Source: Ascidiaceihabitans donghaensis (GTDB lineage: Bacteria; Pseudomonadota; Alphaproteobacteria; Rhodobacterales; Rhodobacteraceae). From it: DNA of 64,000 bases. Position 1 is the stretch's first letter. Each line of letters begins with the position of its first letter. The stretch covers positions 1,240,001 to 1,304,000 of the forward strand of contig NZ_OMOR01000001.1 of assembly GCF_900302465.1 (NCBI RefSeq), given 5' to 3'. This document shows, one piece after another, positions 46,435 through 54,857 of this stretch. Under the pieces are notes generated by a model. That model made no database searches, was not told the DNA's origin, and worked only from the letters and a program-made list of their open reading frames with translations. Made by a program: the position numbers and the translations under genes.

Positions 46435-46472
46435 AAAGAACCGCCCTATGTTAATTCATGGGGCGGTTCTTT
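46435..46472. terminator. Terminator between the SulP gene and the radical SAM operon
   Basis: 12-bp perfect stem (AAAGAACCGCCC / GGGCGGTTCTTT) with a 14-base loop and a run of T after it on the plus strand (A run before it, so it could work both ways). It separates the SulP gene from the next operon. Confidence 0.85.
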
Positions 46473-46510
46473 TTTGGCGCCTGATTGATTTTGCACTTTG
46501 AGAGAAACGT

Positions 46511-47401
46511 ATGATCGACCTTGAGGCCATCAAAGCGCAGCGCGGTAACAAACCTGTGCCACCCGGGACCTACGAAGAAAGCCTGGCGGCTATGGAGCAG
46601 GCGCTGGAAGAAGACGCGCCACCGTCGCCCGAGCACATAAAGATCAACAACAGGTTGGTGGCTTGGGAAGCATACTTGGGCATTGCCAAGGTGAAATCTT
46701 TCCCGACCCAGCTGCATGTCGGCTTGAACGATGTCTGCAACGCACGCTGCGCATTTTGTCAATATGCGCCGGAACGATCAACGGCCAACATGATCAAAGC
46801 AGACGATCTGCGTCGTGCCAAATGGTTGAAATATGTGCGATCTTTCTTTCCCAACGCCGGACTAAGTGAACCTTTGATCCATCCCGAAATCGAAGAGATT
46901 TTTGAAATCGTTCGGGATAACGCGCCTCACATCAACATGCATTTGACGACCAATGTGTCTTTGGTGTCTGACCGCCTGCTGCCGGTTTTGGTATCAAATT
47001 TGAATTTGATGATCATTTCCTTGAACGCTGCACGAAAAGAGACATACGAATTCCTGATGCCGCCATTAAAGTGGGACCGGATTTTGCGCAATCTTGAACG
47101 TATTCAGGAAGAAAAAGCGCGGCAAGGTCGGGCACACCCCGAATTGCAGGCGGGTTACGTTCTGAACAAACACAACTTGGACGAATTGCCTGAACTGCCG
47201 GCTTTGTTGAAAAGTATCGGATTTACGGGCTGCCGTATCATTGAATTGAAAGTGCCCGAACCCATCAAAAGTCGAGAGCTTTTAACCAAAGATGATGTGG
47301 CATCCCATGACAAGGCGCACGCGCTGAAAAAATTTGAAGAATTTGAATCGGAATGCCGTATTCACAACATCCGGTTGACCCAACCACTTCCGGCATTTTG
47401 A
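46511..47401 (+). CDS. Radical SAM protein lacking its own C-terminal auxiliary domain
   Basis: 296 residues. The 4Fe-4S/SAM motif CxxxCxxC is at Cys76, Cys80, Cys83 (CNARCAFC). A helical N-terminal extension of ~65 residues precedes it, and the half-barrel continues with GLSEPLIHPEIEEI in place of the usual GGEP and HLTTNVSLVSD. The protein ends right after the barrel at LTQPLPAF with no SPASM or twitch domain. The gene 13 bases downstream carries a SPASM-like cysteine cluster, so the two products may form one split enzyme. Substrate unknown. Confidence 0.88.
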   Translation: MIDLEAIKAQRGNKPVPPGTYEESLAAMEQALEEDAPPSPEHIKINNRLVAWEAYLGIAKVKSFPTQLHVGLNDVCNARCAFCQYAPERSTANMIKADDLRRAKWLKYVRSFFPNAGLSEPLIHPEIEEIFEIVRDNAPHINMHLTTNVSLVSDRLLPVLVSNLNLMIISLNAARKETYEFLMPPLKWDRILRNLERIQEEKARQGRAHPELQAGYVLNKHNLDELPELPALLKSIGFTGCRIIELKVPEPIKSRELLTKDDVASHDKAHALKKFEEFESECRIHNIRLTQPLPAF

Positions 47402-47414
47402 AAGAGGGTACAGC

Positions 47415-48890
47415 ATGTCTTCAGACGAAAAACAGCCCGAAGTTGTAACAGATACGGCCGCTTCTGAAGCCGAAGAGACGCCGCGGCCAACGGTCAAAGA
47501 TCGAAACCAGGAAAAATATCTGAAGTACCGCCATTCAGGGGAAATTTCCAAAGAATTTGGCCGCCAGATTGCGCGTGGCGAAGATCCGCGGTGCACATAC
47601 CCATGGAACCGTTTGGACATTGTGTTGCGGGACAACCGAACGAAGGTTTGTTCTGATTTTCCGATCCGCCTGCCGCGTTTTGATTGGCCCACCACGGAAG
47701 ACTTTCACAAAGAAGACCAGATGTGGAACCATCCATTTATGCAACGCATGCGTGGCGGAATGGGCACCACGGACGCAGTGCCCTTTTGTGACATTTGTGT
47801 ACGATCGAACAAACGCGCTGTGAACAATTACGATTGGCGACGTAAAGCGCAGACCGAAACACGCAAGCTGTACCACTCGATTGAAGGCAAACTGCGAGAA
47901 GACGTTTTTCGCGGCGACCTGAACGAGATCGGTGAAGGCTTAAGCGACATGCAGTTTGTAAAACCAAACGGGAAAACTGTGCGTCTTTTCAGAGATAAAA
48001 CCATGTTTTACCGGCGCCGGGTCAGCAAACACAGGTTCTTCCAAATTGGTCGTGTCTTGCAAATTGGATTGCGCAATGCGCTGGCATCGCCGTTTTTGGC
48101 TGAGGCTAATCCACATTTTGAAGCGGCGGACTTTTCCCGTGTCAAAGGCGACTTTATGACATCGGTGGTGTCCCGTTTCGGAATAGATGCGAAAGCGACA
48201 CAGCTGGACCCATTGAAGCCGCTACCATTTGCCGATGACAGTTTTGACGGCGTCTGGCTGGATGGCCAAACACTGTTTCGCATGGACCGCGACGCCTTGT
48301 TTCCTGAACTAAAGCGCGTGTTGGCCGCTGACGGTGTGGTCCATGTACAGGAAGCCTACGGTGCTGGAATGCTCTTGCGTATGATCCTTGATGATCCCAA
48401 TGCCAACAACGGACGTTTTGAGGTTGAAGAAATTCTTGCGCAATCCGGTCACACCGACCTTGCCACACGTTCGCGCCCGGAGGGTGCGATCGGAGCGGCA
48501 CATGTGACGTTGTTTTCAGGCGAAATGGATGATGATCTGATGGCGCTACGCGCGGCGTTGGATGCGTCGGTGGCCCGCACAACAGTGCTGAACGGTATCA
48601 AACACCAAGGTGTGGGTGGGCTGTTTACAGAAAAAGAACTGCGGCGCGTATTGCGCAAACATGATCTGACGTTGGACACTGTGATGCCGCCGCAATTTGC
48701 CCAGTTTAAACCGTTACCGGCCCATGAGGATGCTCTGGCCCGCCTGTCCGGTGACAACGCGCTGATGGCTGCATTGGGCGCTGTCGCTATAGACCCAAAT
48801 CAGCCCCTGACGGACATCGGGAACTATGACGGCACTGTAATTTTCAATGCGTTTGTGAATGTGACAAGCCGCAAAGGTACCACCAATTAG
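47415..48890 (+). CDS. SPASM-like domain fused to a class I methyltransferase-like domain
   Basis: 491 residues. After an acidic, disordered-looking start (~1-30), residues 55-130 hold C60, C79, C125 and C128 in CTYPWNRLDIV, KVCSDF and FCDIC, the layout of a SPASM iron-sulfur auxiliary domain. From ~205 to 340 a SAM-dependent methyltransferase-like fold follows (RVLQIGLRNAL, LPFADDSFDGVWLDG), although the glycine loop is atypical. A third region to 491 has no family I recognise. GAGGG lies 6 bases before the ATG; co-transcribed with the radical SAM gene. Likely modifies a substrate by radical chemistry plus methyl transfer; inference. Confidence 0.8.
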   Translation: MSSDEKQPEVVTDTAASEAEETPRPTVKDRNQEKYLKYRHSGEISKEFGRQIARGEDPRCTYPWNRLDIVLRDNRTKVCSDFPIRLPRFDWPTTEDFHKEDQMWNHPFMQRMRGGMGTTDAVPFCDICVRSNKRAVNNYDWRRKAQTETRKLYHSIEGKLREDVFRGDLNEIGEGLSDMQFVKPNGKTVRLFRDKTMFYRRRVSKHRFFQIGRVLQIGLRNALASPFLAEANPHFEAADFSRVKGDFMTSVVSRFGIDAKATQLDPLKPLPFADDSFDGVWLDGQTLFRMDRDALFPELKRVLAADGVVHVQEAYGAGMLLRMILDDPNANNGRFEVEEILAQSGHTDLATRSRPEGAIGAAHVTLFSGEMDDDLMALRAALDASVARTTVLNGIKHQGVGGLFTEKELRRVLRKHDLTLDTVMPPQFAQFKPLPAHEDALARLSGDNALMAALGAVAIDPNQPLTDIGNYDGTVIFNAFVNVTSRKGTTN

Positions 48891-48922
48891 TCCGGAAGAA
48901 GCGGGCACCACCAACCGCCGAA

Positions 48923-48943
48923 AATGGCCGGTTTAGGGCCATT
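48923..48943. terminator. Hairpin between convergent genes at 48.9 kb
   Basis: 7-bp perfect arms AATGGCC / GGCCATT with a 7-base loop, lying over the stop codon of the minus-strand lipase gene and just past the stop of the SPASM gene. On the minus strand it is followed by TTTTC. Possible weak terminator for either side. Confidence 0.4.
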
Positions 48944-49586
48944 GAACTGGCAGCGTATTGTCGCCTTGTTGGTCTGCAACAGCTGTGCGGTAGTGTTTCA
49001 TCGCATGGTCTGGCCCGAACACTGACGATTTGGGGGCGCAGCGGTGTACTTTGCCCATATGCTTGAAGCTTGTGGGCAGATCACACACAGTGTCGTCGTT
49101 GCGGTTGATGCACAAACAAAAGCCATCGTTTTTGATCCGTCCCCGGCTGCGTCGGGTGCGCGGCGCTGCAAAGCCGATGCCTGGCACTGCCCAGCTTTTG
49201 GACAGGATCTGCGTGGCCGCTGCGCCAAGCGAATGACCGATGATGTAAATCGGCTTTTCGTCATGGTGTTCGATCCAATCGTAAATGACTTTGGCATGTG
49301 CCAGAAACCCTTGGTGCCAGACTGTTCCGCTGGCGCCTTTTTGCGTTGTTTCGTCGCTCATCCGGTAGCGTTTGCCACCAATGTTCATGATCCGTAGATT
49401 GAAGCGCAGGTAATCCATTAGGGAATTTGATCCCGGAATAAGTAAAATTCCATTGGTCATCAGATGCGCCTGTACGTCGTCTTTGTCCAAGCTGCGTTTA
49501 ATTTTTGTCGTCAGGCTTGTGTGTCGTTTGCCAGAATATGATGCTTCTGCCAAATTCACGGCGTCGGAAATTTTATAGCGGTGCAT
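48933..49586 (-). CDS. Lipase class 3-like alpha/beta hydrolase
   Basis: 217 residues. Nucleophile motif GHSLGAAA with Ser about residue 118, the following strand FAAPRTR, a probable acid in NRNDDTVCDLP and catalytic His in DHAMKHY: the order of the lipase class 3 family. No signal peptide is visible, so it is probably cytoplasmic. AAAGGA stands 7 bases before the ATG. The natural substrate (lipid or ester) is unknown. Confidence 0.85.
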   Translation of the reverse strand: MHRYKISDAVNLAEASYSGKRHTSLTTKIKRSLDKDDVQAHLMTNGILLIPGSNSLMDYLRFNLRIMNIGGKRYRMSDETTQKGASGTVWHQGFLAHAKVIYDWIEHHDEKPIYIIGHSLGAAATQILSKSWAVPGIGFAAPRTRRSRGRIKNDGFCLCINRNDDTVCDLPTSFKHMGKVHRCAPKSSVFGPDHAMKHYRTAVADQQGDNTLPVQWP

Positions 49587-49674
49587 TGTGAGGTCCTTTG
49601 TAAAGGTCTTGCAATAATGCCGCTATTCAGAAGGTGTTTTGGGTTTGCGTCAAGCTTTGTTGCGTGTCTGCCTT

Positions 49675-49735
49675 CGGGGGGCGCTGCCCCCGTCCATTCG
49701 GACTCCCCCGGGATATTTTTGGCGAAAAGAAGATT
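49675..49735. repeat. Roseobacter-type intergenic repeat with G/C-rich hairpin
   Basis: A GGGGGC-GCT-GCCCCC hairpin at 49677-49691, followed by CCCCCGGGATATTTTTGG (49714 onward) and a GAAAAGAAG tail. I recall nearly the same block at many gene ends in Rhodobacterales genomes. Here it sits 5 bases past the end of the minus-strand hydrolase gene, where it could act as terminator. One copy only is seen in this window. Confidence 0.5.
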
Positions 49736-49739
49736 GGTT

Positions 49740-50648
49740 TCAGGGAATGTAGGTTTCCGGTCCAATCACCCAATCCAGAATTGCGTCAGCAACGGCTTCA
49801 GGGTTTTGATGCAGCACCCAATGGTCCGCATTTGCGATGTTTGTGCGTGTTAATTGCGGCGCAAACTCTTCCAACCCCAGTGTTGTTTCTGGCAACAGTG
49901 CTGTGTCGTTTTCGCCCCAGATCAACAAATGCGGGCAGTGCACCATCAGTTTTTCGCGTGGCAACTGAGGCAGGTTTTCCAAAGGTTGCCCGGGATTTGC
50001 TACTTTTAGTGGAGAGGCTTTGTACCAGTTGATCATTCCGCGCAAACGCCCAGGTCGTTGCCATTCCGTCAGGTATGCGGCCCGGGTGTCGCCTTGCAGC
50101 CAGCCCATGTCCATATTTGCAGAAAACAAAGACAAAAGTTTCGCGCAATCATCTGCCCCCAATACCTCTTCTGCTTGGTCAGAGCGCAGAAAATTGATGT
50201 ATTGGGACGCTTCGGATTGTGCGCCGCCGGCAGCCATCGCCGTTTGAAAGGGAACTGGGTGCACTCCATTTGCAATGATCAGCCGTTGCACCAGATCTGG
50301 TCGGAACATAGCCAACCCATAGGCCACCGCGGCCCCCCAGTCGTGCCCCATCACCGCAATCGGGCCGTGGCCAATCACATCGCTTTCAATCAGCGCCACC
50401 ATGTCCCCGACCAATTTCGACGTGGTATAGGCCCCGACCTCTGCCGGAGCCCAGCTTTGCCCGTACCCGCGTTGGTCCGGGGCAATACAATGATACATCC
50501 CTGCCAACTTGGGCGCGAGGTCGGCGTAGCCTCCCGAATATTCCGGAAAGCCATGCAGCATCAGCAATTTCGGCAGGTGGGCTTGCCCCCATGTTTGCAC
50601 ATGGAATTCTTCCCCATTGAGCTGCACGAAATGGCTGGTGCCTTTCAT
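49740..50648 (-). CDS. Alpha/beta hydrolase, epoxide hydrolase-like
   Basis: 302 residues. Oxyanion motif LHGFPEYSGGYADL, nucleophile region VMGHDWGAAVAYGLA with Asp as nucleophile (the H-D-W pattern of epoxide hydrolases and dehalogenases), acid in LIWGENDTALLP and catalytic His in NADHWVLHQNPEAV. It probably hydrolyses epoxides or haloalkanes in the cytosol. The ATG at 50648 comes right after the stop of the upstream secreted hydrolase gene (TAATATG), so the two are coupled. Confidence 0.9.
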   Translation of the reverse strand: MKGTSHFVQLNGEEFHVQTWGQAHLPKLLMLHGFPEYSGGYADLAPKLAGMYHCIAPDQRGYGQSWAPAEVGAYTTSKLVGDMVALIESDVIGHGPIAVMGHDWGAAVAYGLAMFRPDLVQRLIIANGVHPVPFQTAMAAGGAQSEASQYINFLRSDQAEEVLGADDCAKLLSLFSANMDMGWLQGDTRAAYLTEWQRPGRLRGMINWYKASPLKVANPGQPLENLPQLPREKLMVHCPHLLIWGENDTALLPETTLGLEEFAPQLTRTNIANADHWVLHQNPEAVADAILDWVIGPETYIP

Positions 50649-50649
50649 A

Positions 50650-51948
50650 TTATTCGCCTTTTGCTTTGCTTTCAAAGGTCAGGCCAGCCGCAGTGCGCGG
50701 CGCAAACCCTTTCCAATAGCTATGATCTGCCGTTTCTTTTCCTGCATCATCAACAGCCACAACACCGTCGCCTGCTTTGGTCACCAAATCGAAATAGGCC
50801 GCTTTGTCGGTGTCCCCTTTGATGTGCATATCCATAAAGGCTGTGGCAAAGTGTTGCGTGATGTTGTTCATCCGCGTGTTGTCCCACACGGCATCGGCGT
50901 AGTGTTCAAACGGGCCGCTGTCGCCTTCGGCAGCCAGAGCATAGGCTGCGGCTGGTGCGGGCATCGGTGCGGCCGCGTTGTGGTTTGCGTGTTCGAATGT
51001 CAGCAAATGGCGGTCGGTGCCTGTCGCTTCCTCAAAAATTGTACGCATGGCAGCGTAGACCGATACGTCATCAACACCCCCTGCAACCAACAACAACGGC
51101 TTGCGGAAACCGGACATGCCTTGTGCATCCCAAAAGCCCGCATTTTTGCCCCATGGCCCGATGGCGATCATGGCTTTGACGCGGTCGTCCACCAATGCTT
51201 CGTGGGTCTCGGAACCGGCAAGGTGCCGTTCCAGCAGCCCGTTTGGCGTGCCCCATACATATTCCGTAGAGGCTTGTGTCACACCTGCGCCGCCATAAAT
51301 CAGTGCGCCGTACCCCCCCATCGAATAGCCGATGACACCCGTGGTCGATGCGTCTGTGATGGCGCCCAATGGGCCGTCCAATGCTTCCATCTGGTCGATA
51401 ACAAAGCGTTGGTCCAAGGGGCGGTTCAAAAGCGTTGATCCGAAGGCCGCTTGATCGGAGTAGGTGCTGTCTGCGTGATCAATCGAGGCCACCACATAGC
51501 CTTTGGACGCAAGGTTTTCGCCAAGATGGCTCATCAGGTAGCGGTTTCCGGGGTAGCCGTGCGAAATGATGATCAGCGGATAGGTTTCGCCGCTGGCCGG
51601 GGCCGCGTCACGGGCAGCTTGGCCTGTCAGTGGCACTTCCGTTTTCCCGTCGCGCAGGATCGCGGTGTAGCTTCCACCGGCTTCGGTGCCTGCTGCGGCT
51701 GGATACCAGACTTCTACGGTCAGGGCGCGGTCGTAGGTCGGGGCGTTGTCTTCTGTGGTGTTTACAATGTCGATTTGGCCCGGGTTCACAAACTCAAGCG
51801 TTTGTACGCCGATCACACGTGCGCCATATACGGCAAGTTCCGGTGCGTCGGGGCGCACTACGTCGATTGGGTTGGCGTTGGCAGTTGTGGCGGCAAAGGT
51901 GGCAAGTGACATGCAGGTTCCGACGGCAAGTGAAATGGCGGTTTTCAT
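50650..51948 (-). CDS. Secreted alpha/beta hydrolase (PAF acetylhydrolase/dienelactone hydrolase-like)
   Basis: 432 residues with a signal peptide (MKTAISLAVGTCMSLATFAATTANANP). The core has YPLIIISHGYPGNRYLMSHLGENLASKGY (oxyanion region), nucleophile motif GYSMGGYGA and a later His in EHANHNAAAP. Its layout resembles periplasmic esterases of the platelet-activating-factor acetylhydrolase group. GGAG stands 9 bases before the ATG. Coupled to the epoxide-hydrolase-like gene. Confidence 0.85.
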   Translation of the reverse strand: MKTAISLAVGTCMSLATFAATTANANPIDVVRPDAPELAVYGARVIGVQTLEFVNPGQIDIVNTTEDNAPTYDRALTVEVWYPAAAGTEAGGSYTAILRDGKTEVPLTGQAARDAAPASGETYPLIIISHGYPGNRYLMSHLGENLASKGYVVASIDHADSTYSDQAAFGSTLLNRPLDQRFVIDQMEALDGPLGAITDASTTGVIGYSMGGYGALIYGGAGVTQASTEYVWGTPNGLLERHLAGSETHEALVDDRVKAMIAIGPWGKNAGFWDAQGMSGFRKPLLLVAGGVDDVSVYAAMRTIFEEATGTDRHLLTFEHANHNAAAPMPAPAAAYALAAEGDSGPFEHYADAVWDNTRMNNITQHFATAFMDMHIKGDTDKAAYFDLVTKAGDGVVAVDDAGKETADHSYWKGFAPRTAAGLTFESKAKGE

Positions 51949-52034
51949 AAATTGTTTCTCCGGTATGCAGGGGCAGGGCGCCCGTTAGGCCCCTGTTGCG
52001 TGCGAGGGGGCAAATAGCAACAAAACACAAGGTT

Positions 52035-52055
52035 ACATGTCTGAGTGTGACATGT
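52035..52055. promoter_or_regulatory. Short inverted repeat, possible operator
   Basis: ACATGTC and GACATGT arms with a 7-base spacer, in the 274-base gap between the secreted hydrolase gene (start 51948, minus) and the large membrane hydrolase gene (start 52223, plus). It could bind a dimeric regulator of either promoter. No regulator gene is adjacent. Confidence 0.3.
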
Positions 52056-52222
52056 GGCGGTTTTAAATCAAGCAGTGACCTTGCGTTCCCTAGGGTCACG
52101 GCAGGGTCATCACAGGTTTTGCGCCTGTAGGCCCGGCGTCGGCAGCCGCTGCAATTTTTGCTGCGGTCCACGCAATCTATGCTAGAGATGTGGCATTTGA
52201 TTAAAGTGATTGGAGCGACCCC

Positions 52223-54190
52223 GTGCGCAAGCATTTGGTTTTAAGCGTGCATGGCATTGGTGAACAGGTGCCCGGTACGACAGTGGATGCGTTAACAGGA
52301 ACAGCGCGTGAGCAGATGGACCTGAAAGGTCCGGTGACCAACACAACAGTGATGTTGGCAGACAAAGAACATGAAGATGACGGGCAACTTGATTTGTACC
52401 CCTGCCATATGCGCCGCATCCAACAGACCGATGATACCGAACTGGTGTTTGCAGAAGCCCACTGGGCGGATCTGTCGCGTGCCCCGTCGGGCGTTCTGGC
52501 GACGCTGTTGGATTTGATGCGCCTTGTCCTTGGTTTGGGGTACCTCGCGTTGGAAAATGTGGAAAACAATGGCATTCCGCGCGGCGCAGCTGTGCGTTGG
52601 ATGGTGCCTTGGTTTGTTTGGGTGTTTTATGCGGTCATTGCGCCGATAAACTTGTTTTTGTTCATTTGTGCCGCGGCTTTAGCGGTTGATCCTATGGTGT
52701 ATGATCTGAATGTCGCGCCGTGGCGTGGACCTGCTTATCTGACCTCATTAGGGGTAGGATTGGCTATTCTGGGGCGCGTGATTGCGGCCCATTCCGAAAG
52801 CTTTCTGGCCCGCAGTTTTGCGCGGTCCTTTGGATGGTTTGCTGTGTTTACGGCCTTGTTTGGTACGGTTTTTCTGGTGGCTCCGGACTGGATCGAAAGC
52901 CTTTTTGCAGGGGTTTCGGGGTGCGCTGATCCGTTGATCAGTTTGTTGGGGGATATGCCCGCGCTAAGTTGCTATGTCAGCAGCGTGACTTTGTTCCTGA
53001 AGTCGGTTTGGGTGTTCGCAGTCGGGCTTTTGATCGCGCTGGTAGTCGTGTCTGTGCGGGGTGCTTTGCGGGACTTCGGGCAGAAGCGGTCCATCTACCT
53101 TGCGATTTGTGCTGCCATGCTACTGCTGTGGATGACGTTTTCCGTTGGGTTCTGGTGGGTGTTCAAGCAGGTGGCGACATCGATTGCGCGATCCGAGAAC
53201 ATTGTGGAAAAGGCCGCATTGATCCGGTTTTTGGATGTGCATTTTGCGGATTTAACACAAACTTTGGTCTATTCGGTATTGGCGATGTTGGTGTTGGGGT
53301 TTGTGGCGGCTATTGTGGTTGTGCGCCGTAGCCAGTTTAAACATGTGCTGGCGATGGACCCTGACGCCCCGTCTCAGCAGGACCGGTGGTACGGGCGGCT
53401 GATTTTGAATCCGAGCCTGAATATGGGATTGTTTTCGGGCATTTTGATATTGGCCTTCGGGGTCTTTTATGCGGTGGCAGAGTTTGTTTTGCCGTTTGTG
53501 TCCCAACATTTGCGGCATCAATCGGTCCCGTTTGACTGTGAAACGCTTGTGCACTTTGGTCTGCGTGTCTCTTGTGTTGTCGACACAGGCTTGAAAGCCT
53601 ACGGGCACGGTGCAATCGCCGTTGTCGCGCTTTTGGGGCTTTTGATTGTCAATTTTTCGGACGTGGTGGCCATGGTCCTGGGCGTGGCGCGGGACGTGAT
53701 TATCTACGTGACGCGGTCCGAATGGGCAAACCCGACCGATCCCGGAAATCCCAGCCGCTATGTCTACCGCGACCGGATTGAACGCCGTTTTACCAACACG
53801 GTTGAGAAATTGCTTGAACAAGAAGGCCCAGAGGTGGCCCGCATCACAGTTGTGTCTCATTCACAAGGCACCGTTGTTGCGCGGCGCGGTCTTCAAGCGA
53901 TGTCTCATCTGGACTTGCCGCAGACCACGTTGATCACGATGGGATCGCCGCTTAGCCACATCTACGGGCAATATTTCTATGAAGACTACCAGTTCCACGG
54001 TCCGCGCCCAAAATGGTTAAAGCACTGGCACAATATTTACCGTGCAGATGACTTCGTGGGCACCACAGTACAAGGCCATGGCACCGCCGCCACCAACACC
54101 CGCGTGCGTCCCAAGGGGCACACGGGCTACTGGGTGGATCGCAATGTCTGGGACGTTTTTGAACAGCGTGGGGTGTTTAAAGGGCTTTAG
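52223..54190 (+). CDS. Membrane protein with alpha/beta hydrolase halves around a multi-helix insertion
   Basis: 655 residues, no named family. Residues 1-26 contain LSVHGIGEQVPGTT, like an oxyanion loop after the first hydrolase strand. Some eight membrane helices follow between ~130 and ~485. From ~515 the soluble fold resumes with RITVVSHSQGTVVARRGLQAM (nucleophile Ser in SHSQG), GSPLSHIYGQYF, and YRADDFVGTTV as a possible acid site. It starts with GTG after GGAG at 7 bases. It may be a membrane lipid hydrolase; that is inference from the motifs. Confidence 0.72.
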   Translation: MRKHLVLSVHGIGEQVPGTTVDALTGTAREQMDLKGPVTNTTVMLADKEHEDDGQLDLYPCHMRRIQQTDDTELVFAEAHWADLSRAPSGVLATLLDLMRLVLGLGYLALENVENNGIPRGAAVRWMVPWFVWVFYAVIAPINLFLFICAAALAVDPMVYDLNVAPWRGPAYLTSLGVGLAILGRVIAAHSESFLARSFARSFGWFAVFTALFGTVFLVAPDWIESLFAGVSGCADPLISLLGDMPALSCYVSSVTLFLKSVWVFAVGLLIALVVVSVRGALRDFGQKRSIYLAICAAMLLLWMTFSVGFWWVFKQVATSIARSENIVEKAALIRFLDVHFADLTQTLVYSVLAMLVLGFVAAIVVVRRSQFKHVLAMDPDAPSQQDRWYGRLILNPSLNMGLFSGILILAFGVFYAVAEFVLPFVSQHLRHQSVPFDCETLVHFGLRVSCVVDTGLKAYGHGAIAVVALLGLLIVNFSDVVAMVLGVARDVIIYVTRSEWANPTDPGNPSRYVYRDRIERRFTNTVEKLLEQEGPEVARITVVSHSQGTVVARRGLQAMSHLDLPQTTLITMGSPLSHIYGQYFYEDYQFHGPRPKWLKHWHNIYRADDFVGTTVQGHGTAATNTRVRPKGHTGYWVDRNVWDVFEQRGVFKGL

Positions 54191-54779
54191 CCCATGCCAA
54201 AGCGTCTTCCAAACGGTCGTTGCCCCAGAACAGTTCACCGTCTTCGGTTGTGAAGCTTGGGGAACCATACAAGCCCAATTCCTGTGCGGAATGCGTTGTT
54301 GCACGCAGCGTGTCTTTGACGGTCTGGTCGGTTTGCGCCTGTGTGATCAAAGCCTCACCATCAAGGTTCAGTGTTTGCAAAACCGATGCCACATCTTCGG
54401 ATGTCGCAATGCTGAAGCCTTGGGCAAACTGGCGGGAATACATCGCTTTTGTGAAGGCGGGCCCCCAAGGTTCGGTGGCTCCCAAAGTGGCAAGGCGGGC
54501 AGCCAGCATGGTGTTTTGAGGAAACGGATCGGGGTGCTTGATGTCTGGCAACCCATATTTGATCGCCTGCCGTTCCATGTCGCGCCACATGTTCTCGCCT
54601 TTGGCTGGAAACAGGTTGAATGGTGATGTCGTCCAGCCTTGCGCCCCGAAAATCGGCCCCAGCAAAAAGGGGCGCCATGTCACCGTCACGTCAAACTCGT
54701 CAGCCAGTTTGTCGATGCGCATGGCCGAAAGGTAAGAGTAAGTTGATGCCAGTTCGTACCAGAATGTCAGCTTTGGCAT
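54177..54779 (-). CDS. DsbA-fold 2-hydroxychromene-2-carboxylate isomerase-like protein
   Basis: 200 residues: thioredoxin-like start FWYELASTYSYLSAMRID, helical insertion with NLFPAKGENMWRDMERQA, and the C-terminal SPSFTTEDGELFWGNDRLEDAL of the kappa-GST/HCCA isomerase group. There is no CxxC motif, so it is not a thiol oxidase; it would use glutathione. GGAGGG lies just before the ATG at 54779. Its end overlaps the end of the convergent membrane hydrolase gene by 14 bases. The true substrate is unknown. Confidence 0.9.
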   Translation of the reverse strand: MPKLTFWYELASTYSYLSAMRIDKLADEFDVTVTWRPFLLGPIFGAQGWTTSPFNLFPAKGENMWRDMERQAIKYGLPDIKHPDPFPQNTMLAARLATLGATEPWGPAFTKAMYSRQFAQGFSIATSEDVASVLQTLNLDGEALITQAQTDQTVKDTLRATTHSAQELGLYGSPSFTTEDGELFWGNDRLEDALAWAKAL

Positions 54780-54857
54780 TTGCCCTCCAAGTGGTGTTTG
54801 TGTTGACTGCTGCGATTTGGGATGGACTTTGCGCTTGGCGCAGATATCCCTGTGCAT

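Noticed and set aside
46511-48890. RiPP biosynthesis cluster with a precursor peptide
   Set aside because: I looked in the gaps at 46361-46510, 47402-47414 and 48891-48932 and found only a terminator and hairpin; no small precursor-like frame is present, so a RiPP is not claimed.
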